This document shows positions 1 to 6,362 of a stretch of 8,922 nt of DNA, one piece after another (within the stretch, counting starts at the first letter, position 1; each line of letters starts with the position of its first letter). This DNA is from Pseudomonadota bacterium (lineage in GTDB: Bacteria > Myxococcota > Bradymonadia > UBA4248), in contig JAGACY010000059.1 in assembly GCA_017613855.1 (NCBI GenBank), positions 1 to 8,922 of the forward strand, written 5' to 3'. A program made the position numbers and the translations under genes. The notes beneath the pieces were generated by a model. The model was not told where the DNA came from and made no database searches. It worked only from the letters and a program-made list of their open reading frames with translations.

Positions 1-2
1 AC

Positions 3-113
3 TCTTTGGATTTGGGCTGTAAACAAAGCTTTGGTGTGGGGGAATTGGTCGGGGGGAATTTCCGATATCAATACCTCTTTAATTGGGCATTTCATGTCAT
101 TTTCGTGATATAA
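3..113 (+). CDS. Possible 3' end of an upstream gene (partial)
   Basis: Frame 3 is open from the left edge for 36 codons and ends at TAA 111-113. The peptide contains the run FGVGELVGGNFRYQYLF and ends in VIFVI. Its Gly- and aromatic-rich, strand-like character could fit the end of an outer-membrane beta-barrel, but this is too short to assign. Codon choice (GGG, TTG, TTT, GAA, GTC) resembles the complete genes downstream. Frame 1 is also open from the edge to TGA 106-108, and the minus strand is open from an ATG at 95 to the edge, so the assignment is uncertain. No function is proposed. Confidence 0.27.
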   Translation, partial: SLDLGCKQSFGVGELVGGNFRYQYLFNWAFHVIFVI

Positions 114-149
114 GGAACGATCTCTGAAGGATTTGTTCCAGCATAAAAG

Positions 150-179
150 GCCTGGGCGTATCGTTCAGATAGCCCAGGC
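150..179 (+). repeat. Hairpin 1 of a tandem palindromic pair
   Basis: GCCTGGGC (150-157) pairs with GCCCAGGC (172-179), and TATC (159-162) pairs with GATA (168-171). This leaves one bulged G (158) and a 5-base loop, GTTCA. The result is a 12-bp stem. It has AAAA on its 5' side (145-148) and no T-run on its 3' side, so it is not a + strand rho-independent terminator. Read on the minus strand it is followed by CTTTTATGC, which would make only a weak terminator. It shares the core GGGCGTAT...ATAGCC with the adjacent hairpin. Confidence 0.75.
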
Positions 180-180
180 A

Positions 181-218
181 CGCCGGGCGTATTGCGCATT
201 TATGCGCAATAGCCGGCG
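181..218 (+). repeat. Hairpin 2 of a tandem palindromic pair
   Basis: The inner stem pairs TATTGCGCA (190-198) with TGCGCAATA (203-211) around the loop TTTA. The outer stem pairs CGCC and GGC (181-184, 186-188) with GCCGGCG (212-218), with bulged G at 185 and 189. The total is 16 bp. One base (180) separates it from hairpin 1, and it repeats the same GGGC, bulged G, TAT ... ATA, GCC arrangement. It ends 8 bases before the ribosome binding site of the lipoprotein gene, so it should form in that gene's 5' leader if transcription starts upstream. A role in mRNA stability or translation, or as a REP-like repeat, is inference. Confidence 0.75.
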
Positions 219-226
219 ATTACAAA

Positions 227-231
227 AAGGA
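227..231 (+). promoter_or_regulatory. Ribosome binding site that sets the lipoprotein start
   Basis: AAGGA lies 6 bases ahead of ATG 238. The reading frame is open further upstream to a TTG at 133, but those 35 codons run through the two hairpins and have no Shine-Dalgarno. The ATG is followed at once by a lipoprotein signal peptide. The start at 238 is therefore strongly preferred. Confidence 0.8.
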
Positions 232-237
232 ATTATC

Positions 238-867
238 ATGTCCAGGCATTCCGTAATCATAATGGCATTTTGTGCGGCTTTGGTCGTCATGAATGCTTGC
301 TCAAATATGACGAAACGCGCGTCAGGTGAAGAAAATGCCAATGTGCTTTCGATGATGGTGATTGAACGCTCAAGTTTTGAACGCGATTTTCAGAAAAGTT
401 GTACGCATACGCGCGAATGTACGGCGCCTTTGGCTTGTTTTGGGGGGCAGTGCATTGTTCCGCCAGCAATAACGGGCAAGATCGAGCCTGAAACACCGGA
501 ACTGAAGTTTACGACGAAGACTGGTACAGGCTCGGTTCGTGTTGAAATCGAAAATGACGAGTATTTGATGTCACGCGGCATGATGATGCGAAGATATTGT
601 CAGCCCGGATGGGGAATGTTGTTTGCCTATCCGGAAGAAGGCAAGCGAGCATTTTGGATGCACAATACGTATATTGCTTTGGATATGGTGTTTATTCGGG
701 CGGATGGAAGTGTATCGAACGTCGTTTCAAATGCTGAACCACTCAATGATGTACCGAGGTATTTGTCGACGGACAGGGTAAAATATGTGTTGGAACTTCC
801 AGCCGGTGATGCAGGAAAATATGGTATTGTTTCTGGCAGTCAGTTTGATTTGTCGTCAGTGAAGTGA
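238..867 (+). CDS. Lipoprotein with Cys-rich knob and DUF192 domain
   Basis: A 209-residue predicted lipoprotein. Residues 1-20 form a signal peptide with a hydrophobic core (VIIMAFCAALVV) ending in M-N-A-C, with Cys21 as the lipid-modified residue. The lipobox is slightly atypical (Met at -3). Ser22 follows, so inner-membrane retention by Asp is not indicated. Residues 55-72 carry four cysteines spaced C-x5-C-x5-C-x4-C, a small disulfide knob of the kind seen in secreted delta-type lipoproteins. From about residue 95 to the end is a DUF192-type domain (PF02643 pattern): V-R-V-E-I, SRGMMMRR, GMLFAYP, a FWMHNTYIALDMVFI core, the dipeptide DG, and a late VLELPAG followed by a GIVSGSQF end. DUF192 has no established enzymatic role. 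The gene ends 8 bases before the giant gene's ATG, so the two are very likely co-transcribed. The domain call is confident; the function is unknown. Confidence 0.88.
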   Translation: MSRHSVIIMAFCAALVVMNACSNMTKRASGEENANVLSMMVIERSSFERDFQKSCTHTRECTAPLACFGGQCIVPPAITGKIEPETPELKFTTKTGTGSVRVEIENDEYLMSRGMMMRRYCQPGWGMLFAYPEEGKRAFWMHNTYIALDMVFIRADGSVSNVVSNAEPLNDVPRYLSTDRVKYVLELPAGDAGKYGIVSGSQFDLSSVK

Positions 868-870
868 GGA
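866..870 (+). promoter_or_regulatory. Ribosome binding site that sets the start of the giant gene
   Basis: GAGGA overlaps the stop codon of the lipoprotein gene (TGA 865-867) and lies 5 bases ahead of ATG 876. A GTG at 864 is in frame and would give four more residues, but it overlaps this site and has no Shine-Dalgarno of its own at a normal distance. ATG 876 is preferred. Overlap of the stop and the ribosome binding site suggests translational coupling. Confidence 0.7.
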
Positions 871-875
871 TTGTC

Positions 876-3800
876 ATGGAAAAACGCAAGGGCTTGCAGG
901 TGGAGTTTAAATTGGCGGGCAATCCTCTGGGGGACGCACATCCGCATCCGGAAAGTGAATTGTCTTTTTTATTGGGCATGCAGACAGGGGATTTTGTGCG
1001 TCATTTACGGCTGAGTTCGGGGGTTCGGCTGATTGCCGGTGAACACAGTGTCGGGGCCTCGGGCAGATCTGCTCAGTTTGGTGTAGAACCGGACACTAAC
1101 CTGGAGTTGGAACTGGATGTCAGGGCGGTGAATAATGCCATGACATTTGAACGGGCAAAGCTCGAATTTTCCAGGCCTATTCATTTGCAGAATGTCTTTA
1201 CGACAATTGATGAATTCAGTGTGCTGCTTGCCGGAGCACAATCGAAATCCAAAAATAAACAGAAAACTGGTGAAGATTCCAACGAGAGATCCGGTTTGGG
1301 GCGCAGCGAATTTATATCGAAAGCCAGTGCATACGTGGGGAATAACGCGCGTACCTATCTGGGAAAATTGGCTGATACATCGGTGGGAAAATTCCTCAAA
1401 GATGCTGCAGAACGCAACCATCTGAACGAAAATGTCGAGAAAACCCGGGAAAAATCAAAAGCACTTCTGGGAAAGGCACTTATTAAGGCAGAAGAGGGAC
1501 TCGACAGTGTCGTCGAAGGAATTTACATTTCGGAACTGGAAATACTTACCAGACACTCACATCTCGTTTTCTCACTGACAGGTGAAGTGGCGATGGGGGG
1601 ACGTCTTCGATGGAGTTTTGATCAGGTGCAGCTTCCGGATATTCTCGTTCCTTCATTTGACAGCAATTTGTCTGTTTTGGTGACGCAGTTTTGTGTCGAT
1701 CGGGAACAGGGCGGGAATATGGCACGTACCATTTTGGCCATGGTAGAAAGTTTTCATGGGCAAATTGGAGCTGATCTGCAGTTTTCCCCGATCCCGGTCA
1801 GTATTGATGCGCGAGAAGGGAGGCGTTTTCTCGTACATCTGCAGACACAACGCGTCCTGAATTTGTTGGCAGATTTCGATATTATTCGCAAAGAAACTGA
1901 GTTTGAGTTTGATACGCATGTTCAGTTTTCTGACAAAATACATACCCCTTGCTGTGCACATGCTTCTATGAAAGCCAGCACGGATTCCTTGCTCGCTTTT
2001 GGGCAGGCTTTGGGGGATAAGGACTGGATTATTTCACTTTTGGGATCTGGTCGGGATATTCGTGGCATTTTTGAACTTGAACCGGGATTTGAGCTTCATC
2101 CTGAATGGGTAAGACTGTGTGTTGAAGATGATTATATTAAGGATGTGCTCGACCTGAGGTTTATGCTTGGCAGCATTCCTTTGGAGGGGAAGATTGACTG
2201 GGGTGTTGATTGTGACCATGGCGTTTTTCATGTTGAAACCTATGAACTGGATGTCAGCAGCCATGTTCGTCTGGAGCGTGAGAGTCCCATCGATTTTTAT
2301 GATTGCGAAACGCAGATCGGCCTGTTTGAGGGAGATATCAAGGGGCATCTCGTACGCGGAAAGGATGAAAAGATCAGGGTAGAACTTCATCCCGAGCTGG
2401 ATTTTGATATCCAAAGCATGATCAGGAAAATCCCCATTCCCGAGTTTGGACTCAATTCGCACCATATTCAATTGGGAATGCATGGTGCATTAAAAGGTGG
2501 ATGGTCTTTTCATATTGATAATGCGACAGAGGCGCTTTTTGTCATTGAATTGGATGATTCCCGGTTTAAGACTGTATTTCGTGAATTTACTCTGTCATGT
2601 GATCGGTATTTTATTCATTCGGAGGATCCGATTGAACTGGAGACGGTTTCGAATTTGGCCAGGATTTCCATCTCAGGTCTTTCACAATGTGTGACCGATT
2701 TATCATGGTCAATGAAGAAGTCTCCGATTTTGGAGAGCGATGGCAGACATGCATTGCTTTTGCCCAATGAACTGCTTGACAATGAGATTACAGTAAAGCT
2801 GGGCAGCCATGGTGAATTGAGTTTTAAAGGCGGACATGGGTTTTACGATGATCATTTCTTCAATGCTCTTGTAAAACCGAGTGTCGAACTTGAAAAACTG
2901 GCTGCTATTTTGAATGAACGTGCTTTTTGGGCGCATTTGAGACAGATTGCCGAAGTGGCGATTTTCCCATTTTGGTCATGGACCCGTGATTTGGCAGACC
3001 GGTTTGCGACGTGGAAAAACGAGTGTGAGGCACGGGGAATTCTGAGCATTCGTAAGCTGTATCACATGCCGACACTTGCTGTGGCGCTTTCTTTGCTGTT
3101 TTTTAACAATGAAGATTCTGCAGATGAGTTTTTGCCGACTTTGAACCGCATCATGCATGCTCAGGGAATCGATCGATATAAAATAGAAGAATTGATTGAT
3201 CGTGCATTTCCCAATACCAATCTTGACAATTTGGGCGCAATTTTGCGGTGGGTACACAAGGTTTTCTCTCCCGTTCACTATGAACGCCCAGAGGTGACTC
3301 ATCGGCTGGCGTTGTGCGATGAACCAGCCTATCTGCAGGAAATATCGATGCTTCCTACGGCCAATGAATTGTATGATTCGCCTGTAGCAGAGCGTGATCT
3401 TGCGAACCGATTTATGAATTATGCGGGGGGCTATCAGCCGGAGCAAATTGAGTGGTTGCTGCACCATCGTCCGGAATTATTTGAGGATGCGCAGATGCGC
3501 GTCAAAGTCGCTAAATTGCTTGATATCAAAAAGCGAATCTTAAATTTGGAACCTCGCGAAGGTACGTTTTTTATTCAGGATTTTAATATTGATGTTTTCC
3601 TGGATTTGCTGCTTTCCGGAGAGCGCGAGTGTTTGCAGGAAGTAGAAGAATCCAATTCGGAAACGGACATTTCCAAGTGTTTTTGCACCTGGCTGGCACC
3701 GATTGATTTGGCACGTTTGATTTCAGCTGGTATTTCAAGTCGTTACCATGGATTGTTTGTACAGCTTAATCAAGCACGTTTATTCGATTATCTGATCTCG

Positions 3801-5540
3801 CGGGGAAAGACTTATGCAATGGCGGTAATGTACGAAATTGGCCAGCATAGTACCCGTGCTTTGGTAGGTATGTTGATGGGATGGCTTTCCCAGGAACAGA
3901 ACCTGCTTCGGAATCGGGTAGATCGCGAAAAAGCTTTGACAGAACTGACGGGAATAGCATTCCCCAAACCTGAGGATTATGCGCCATGGAGTACCAATTC
4001 GTCGGGAAGTTATATTGGCAGAATATTTGAGATAGCCGAACAGATTGTTAATTCAAACGAGCTTTATAGTGCGGCTTTGCTTCGCATGCACTCTTATCGT
4101 TTTGAGACTTCGGAGGTTCCGTCGAATGAGATCACACCAAAAGCCAGATTGTCCGCGCTGAATTTGGATGAGGATTCTGTGAGTGTGTGTGTAGATGCAT
4201 TGGAACAGGCCATTGTGCATGCTGATGAGTTGACACGGCCAATGATTTCACTCGAGGGTACGGAAAGCTCTCGCTTTTCAGAAGCTCAGGCCATTTGGCA
4301 ATCTGTGATTGAACAAGCCAAAGCACTCATTAAAGTGCATCCTCGTGCGTGGGAATTGCCGGTCATGAATGGCTTGTACCAACGCGTTTATGAAGGACTG
4401 CGCGTTGCGGCTGTTGAAGATGAGCTTTTGGAAAATGTCGATTTCTCAAGGGGATGGTTCGCGCATTTTCTTGGACTGCCGTCGCCGGATGACGTCGAAA
4501 AAATGCCCAGAAATGAGCGTATTGAGGGCATTGTGCGTGCTGCGTATGCTGTCGAATCGGATCATGCTCCTCTTTTGGCAGATCCATTAATTTGGTTTGT
4601 ACCAAGACCACGCAAATCACCGATTGATCTGACACTGATAACGGCCATGGGGGTCATCACGGCCGGAGAAGCAGGTCATGAACTGGATTCGGCATTTAGA
4701 CGCTTAAAACGCGATTACGGATTGAAGGTTGTGCGTACGGACACGGGGACTGTAAAACCAATCGATTACAATGCAGACAAGATCGTTGAAGAAATCGAGA
4801 AAATTACGGGCCCGTATATCATGTTAGGCTATAGTCAGGGGGGAGCTAACATGATGTACACGGAATCGCGTCTTCGAGGTGGAACACCTGAAATGCAGCA
4901 TCTGCTTGATAATCTCGTTTCACGATGTTTCCTTTGTTCCTGTTTTAATGGGTCATCACATGCAATTTGCGGTGTAGAAAAATATCGTCTGTGCATGATC
5001 GATGGGGAGGGAATCTTAAAAACAGTAAGTACCCGCATTTCTAAATCACTCTCCCGATTTGCTTTTAAGGCATTGCACAGTTTTTTAGATATGCCGCTGA
5101 TTACAGGAAGTTTAGCAAGTGTGGAATGTTTATCTCATGAAGGATTGGCAAATTTGTCGAGGGATGCACAGTATCGTGATGGGGTGATTGATTTTGAGAC
5201 GCATGGCATTGCGCGTACTCATGTTCCGGAGGCGTTGTATTTTATGTATTACAACATGAAAGAACAGGATAAAGAACCCAATGATTCACAGGTCGATATT
5301 TACAGTTCCTGTGGCTATCCGCGTTTTAATCACAATGAGAGCGTAGATATCCTAAAAACGCAGATTGTTCCGTCGAAATTGCTGGATATGCATCACTGGT
5401 CGATGCTTCGTGAAGAGATAGCACTTGCCGAAACAGATCAGGATATTGCTGAATTTGCTTACCGTTCCCCAAATTCACTTTATATACGATCGTGGATTGA
5501 ATCATTAATTCTTTTCGAACATGTGACATTTTTATCCTAA
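876..5540 (+). CDS. Giant orphan protein with C-terminal alpha/beta-hydrolase domain
   Basis: A 1554-residue protein that I do not recognise as any named family. There is no signal peptide or clear transmembrane helix; the most hydrophobic run, LAVALSLLFF near residue 740, is short. The protein therefore looks cytoplasmic or peripherally membrane-bound. Residues 1-120 and about 215-655 are rich in short alternating strands (VFSLTGEV, ETEFEFDTHVQF, LGMHGALKGGWSF). They are interrupted by a charged linker (about 120-145) and a Lys/Glu-rich helical segment (about 146-215). Residues about 660-1240 look largely helical. From about 1245 the pattern fits an alpha/beta hydrolase: strand DLTLITAMGV, helix, strand LKVVRTD, helix, then YIMLGYSQGGANMM with the putative nucleophile Ser1320. 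A plausible catalytic His lies at MHHWSML (His1506 or His1507). The acid residue is not obvious. Substrate is unknown; lipase, esterase or acyltransferase activity are options. The gene follows the DUF192 lipoprotein with an 8-base gap and no terminator. The reading frame is certain, the hydrolase domain probable, and the rest uncharacterised. Confidence 0.85.
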   Translation: MEKRKGLQVEFKLAGNPLGDAHPHPESELSFLLGMQTGDFVRHLRLSSGVRLIAGEHSVGASGRSAQFGVEPDTNLELELDVRAVNNAMTFERAKLEFSRPIHLQNVFTTIDEFSVLLAGAQSKSKNKQKTGEDSNERSGLGRSEFISKASAYVGNNARTYLGKLADTSVGKFLKDAAERNHLNENVEKTREKSKALLGKALIKAEEGLDSVVEGIYISELEILTRHSHLVFSLTGEVAMGGRLRWSFDQVQLPDILVPSFDSNLSVLVTQFCVDREQGGNMARTILAMVESFHGQIGADLQFSPIPVSIDAREGRRFLVHLQTQRVLNLLADFDIIRKETEFEFDTHVQFSDKIHTPCCAHASMKASTDSLLAFGQALGDKDWIISLLGSGRDIRGIFELEPGFELHPEWVRLCVEDDYIKDVLDLRFMLGSIPLEGKIDWGVDCDHGVFHVETYELDVSSHVRLERESPIDFYDCETQIGLFEGDIKGHLVRGKDEKIRVELHPELDFDIQSMIRKIPIPEFGLNSHHIQLGMHGALKGGWSFHIDNATEALFVIELDDSRFKTVFREFTLSCDRYFIHSEDPIELETVSNLARISISGLSQCVTDLSWSMKKSPILESDGRHALLLPNELLDNEITVKLGSHGELSFKGGHGFYDDHFFNALVKPSVELEKLAAILNERAFWAHLRQIAEVAIFPFWSWTRDLADRFATWKNECEARGILSIRKLYHMPTLAVALSLLFFNNEDSADEFLPTLNRIMHAQGIDRYKIEELIDRAFPNTNLDNLGAILRWVHKVFSPVHYERPEVTHRLALCDEPAYLQEISMLPTANELYDSPVAERDLANRFMNYAGGYQPEQIEWLLHHRPELFEDAQMRVKVAKLLDIKKRILNLEPREGTFFIQDFNIDVFLDLLLSGERECLQEVEESNSETDISKCFCTWLAPIDLARLISAGISSRYHGLFVQLNQARLFDYLISRGKTYAMAVMYEIGQHSTRALVGMLMGWLSQEQNLLRNRVDREKALTELTGIAFPKPEDYAPWSTNSSGSYIGRIFEIAEQIVNSNELYSAALLRMHSYRFETSEVPSNEITPKARLSALNLDEDSVSVCVDALEQAIVHADELTRPMISLEGTESSRFSEAQAIWQSVIEQAKALIKVHPRAWELPVMNGLYQRVYEGLRVAAVEDELLENVDFSRGWFAHFLGLPSPDDVEKMPRNERIEGIVRAAYAVESDHAPLLADPLIWFVPRPRKSPIDLTLITAMGVITAGEAGHELDSAFRRLKRDYGLKVVRTDTGTVKPIDYNADKIVEEIEKITGPYIMLGYSQGGANMMYTESRLRGGTPEMQHLLDNLVSRCFLCSCFNGSSHAICGVEKYRLCMIDGEGILKTVSTRISKSLSRFAFKALHSFLDMPLITGSLASVECLSHEGLANLSRDAQYRDGVIDFETHGIARTHVPEALYFMYYNMKEQDKEPNDSQVDIYSSCGYPRFNHNESVDILKTQIVPSKLLDMHHWSMLREEIALAETDQDIAEFAYRSPNSLYIRSWIESLILFEHVTFLS

Positions 5541-5552
5541 TTCGTGTAAAAT
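5523..5552 (+). promoter_or_regulatory. Candidate sigma70-type promoter for the DtxR-family gene
   Basis: GTGACA (5523-5528; five of six matches to TTGACA) and TAAAAT (5547-5552; five of six to TATAAT) are separated by 18 bases. The -35 lies within the last codons of the giant gene and the -10 just past its stop, 44 bases before the regulator's ATG. This would give the repressor gene its own promoter. No clear dyad operator of DtxR/MntR type overlaps it. The call rests on consensus matching only. Confidence 0.45.
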
Positions 5553-5578
5553 CATTTGTGGAGAAGGGGTAGTGAATT

Positions 5579-5594
5579 ATTGCCCAGGAGCAAT
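5579..5594 (+). promoter_or_regulatory. Small hairpin holding the Shine-Dalgarno of the regulator gene
   Basis: ATTGC (5579-5583) and GCAAT (5590-5594) can pair around the loop CCAGGA. The Shine-Dalgarno AGGAG (5586-5590) lies in the loop and its last base in the stem. The ATG follows at 5597. Five base pairs is a weak structure and may be chance. It is listed because it covers the only ribosome binding site. Confidence 0.2.
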
Positions 5595-5596
5595 GC

Positions 5597-6265
5597 ATGA
5601 CGGCGAATCTGACATCATCTCTCGAAGATTATTTAGAAACAATTTACCTTTTGCAGCAGGGTTCTGCACAGGAGGCTCGTGTGCGTGATATCGCACAGGC
5701 ACGCTCTGTGAAGGCATCCTCTGTTACGCCTGCCCTCAAACGTCTTTCCGAAATGGGATTCCTTAAGTATGTTCAGCGCGAATCCATCCGTCTGACGGAA
5801 GAAGGTAAAACTGCCGCAAGGCGTGTATATGCACGCCATGTGCTGCTGTTTCAATTCTTTCATGATATTTTGGGGATGCCTGAAGAAAACGCAAAAGAAG
5901 AAGCATGTGGCCTTGAACATGCACTTTCGGACGAAGGGATGGATCGCTTTGTTCGGTTTTTTGAATCGATTTCTGTTTGTCCCAGGTTCATGTCTGGCAT
6001 GTGCGATAAATCATGCAGTGAACAAGGACGTGCCGAATATGCTGCTTTATCGACACTCTATGAAGTACCAGATCATTCGTCTGTGACTGTAAAACAAATT
6101 CGGGCTAAAGGTGCGCACAGACAGGCCATCCTCGATATGGGGATTTTGCCGAATGTGGTGATAACCAAGACTCTGACTACAGCAGAGGGCGTTATCATTC
6201 ATATTGGTACCCATGAATTAAGGCTGACGGATGAACAGATGAAAAACATCGTTGTGGCGGTTTAA
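5597..6265 (+). CDS. DtxR/MntR-family metal-dependent repressor with FeoA domain
   Basis: A 222-residue predicted cytoplasmic repressor that binds DNA when loaded with Fe2+ or Mn2+. Residues 1-70 form the winged helix-turn-helix: EDYLETIYLL, then VRDIAQARSV, recognition helix KASSVTPALKRL, and a wing ending in IRLTEEG. Residues 75-125 form the dimerisation and metal-binding helices. Putative ligands are Asp11, Glu14, His81, Cys104, Glu107 and His108. Asp11 is the MntR-type residue, whereas Cys104 sits where MntR has Glu and DtxR has Cys, so metal preference cannot be read off safely. The linker contains C128, C136 and C140 (CPRFMSGMCDKSC). Residues about 154-222 are a FeoA/SH3-like domain, as in the longer DtxR/IdeR class. 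The start has AGGAG 6 bases upstream. No metal transporter lies beside it, so its targets are elsewhere or just outside the window. The family call is confident; the metal is open. Confidence 0.92.
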   Translation: MTANLTSSLEDYLETIYLLQQGSAQEARVRDIAQARSVKASSVTPALKRLSEMGFLKYVQRESIRLTEEGKTAARRVYARHVLLFQFFHDILGMPEENAKEEACGLEHALSDEGMDRFVRFFESISVCPRFMSGMCDKSCSEQGRAEYAALSTLYEVPDHSSVTVKQIRAKGAHRQAILDMGILPNVVITKTLTTAEGVIIHIGTHELRLTDEQMKNIVVAV

Positions 6266-6298
6266 CATAGTTCACCAATCGTGAAGATGGTTACTTGT

Positions 6299-6349
6299 AT
6301 GAAATTTGCCTCCCTCAAAAAGTATATCGGCTGGGAAAGGGGAATATAG
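6299..6349 (+). CDS. Possible 16-residue leader peptide before the sugar transferase gene
   Basis: ATG 6299 opens a 16-codon frame encoding MKFASLKKYIGWERGI, ending at TAG 6347-6349, directly against the AAGGAG of the next gene. A stop codon abutting the downstream ribosome binding site is the arrangement expected for translational coupling or a leader peptide. The upstream site is poor (only GAAGATGG, some bases off optimal spacing), and a frame of this length can occur by chance. No run of a single amino acid points to attenuation. Confidence 0.22.
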   Translation: MKFASLKKYIGWERGI

Positions 6350-6355
6350 AAGGAG
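6350..6355 (+). promoter_or_regulatory. Ribosome binding site that sets the start of the GT-PGT fusion
   Basis: AAGGAG lies 7 bases ahead of ATG 6363. Two nearer ATGs (6356 and 6359) are too close to the site and out of frame with the long gene, so 6363 is the functional start. Overlapping ATGs in other frames could slightly reduce initiation. Confidence 0.75.
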
Positions 6356-6362
6356 ATGATGA

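Noticed and set aside
38..60. Direct repeat of GGGGGAATT (38-46 and 52-60)
   Set aside because: Two short G-rich copies inside a probable coding end. There is no further copy and no regulatory context.
1..95. Divergent minus-strand gene starting at ATG 95-93 and open to the left edge
   Set aside because: The 31 visible codons have no Shine-Dalgarno upstream and use several uncommon codons (ATA, AGA, CCA). It cannot be excluded, but frame 3 on the + strand fits the local codon style better.
83..114. TTGGGC and TATAAG as a promoter for the lipoprotein gene
   Set aside because: The spacing is 20 bases, outside the usual 16-18, and the -35 match is poor.
150..218. Rho-independent terminator formed by the tandem hairpins
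   Set aside because: No T-run follows either hairpin on the + strand. On the minus strand only four T follow hairpin 1, and no minus-strand gene ends there.
2034..2483. Long open frame on the minus strand inside the giant gene (149 codons)
   Set aside because: It lies fully within a much longer gene on the + strand, has no recognisable domain in its translation, and is best explained as a shadow of that gene's codon use. The 163-codon minus frame at 2976-3467 is rejected for the same reason.
3067..3112. Transmembrane helix in the giant protein (hydrophobic run near residue 740)
   Set aside because: The run is about 12 residues, flanked by His and Asn/Glu/Asp within a helical region, and is too short for a clear membrane span.
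6253..6270. ops/JUMPstart-like element (GGCGGT) ahead of the polysaccharide genes
   Set aside because: Only the first six bases match GGCGGTAG-type ops. They lie in the coding end of the repressor gene and the rest of the element is absent.
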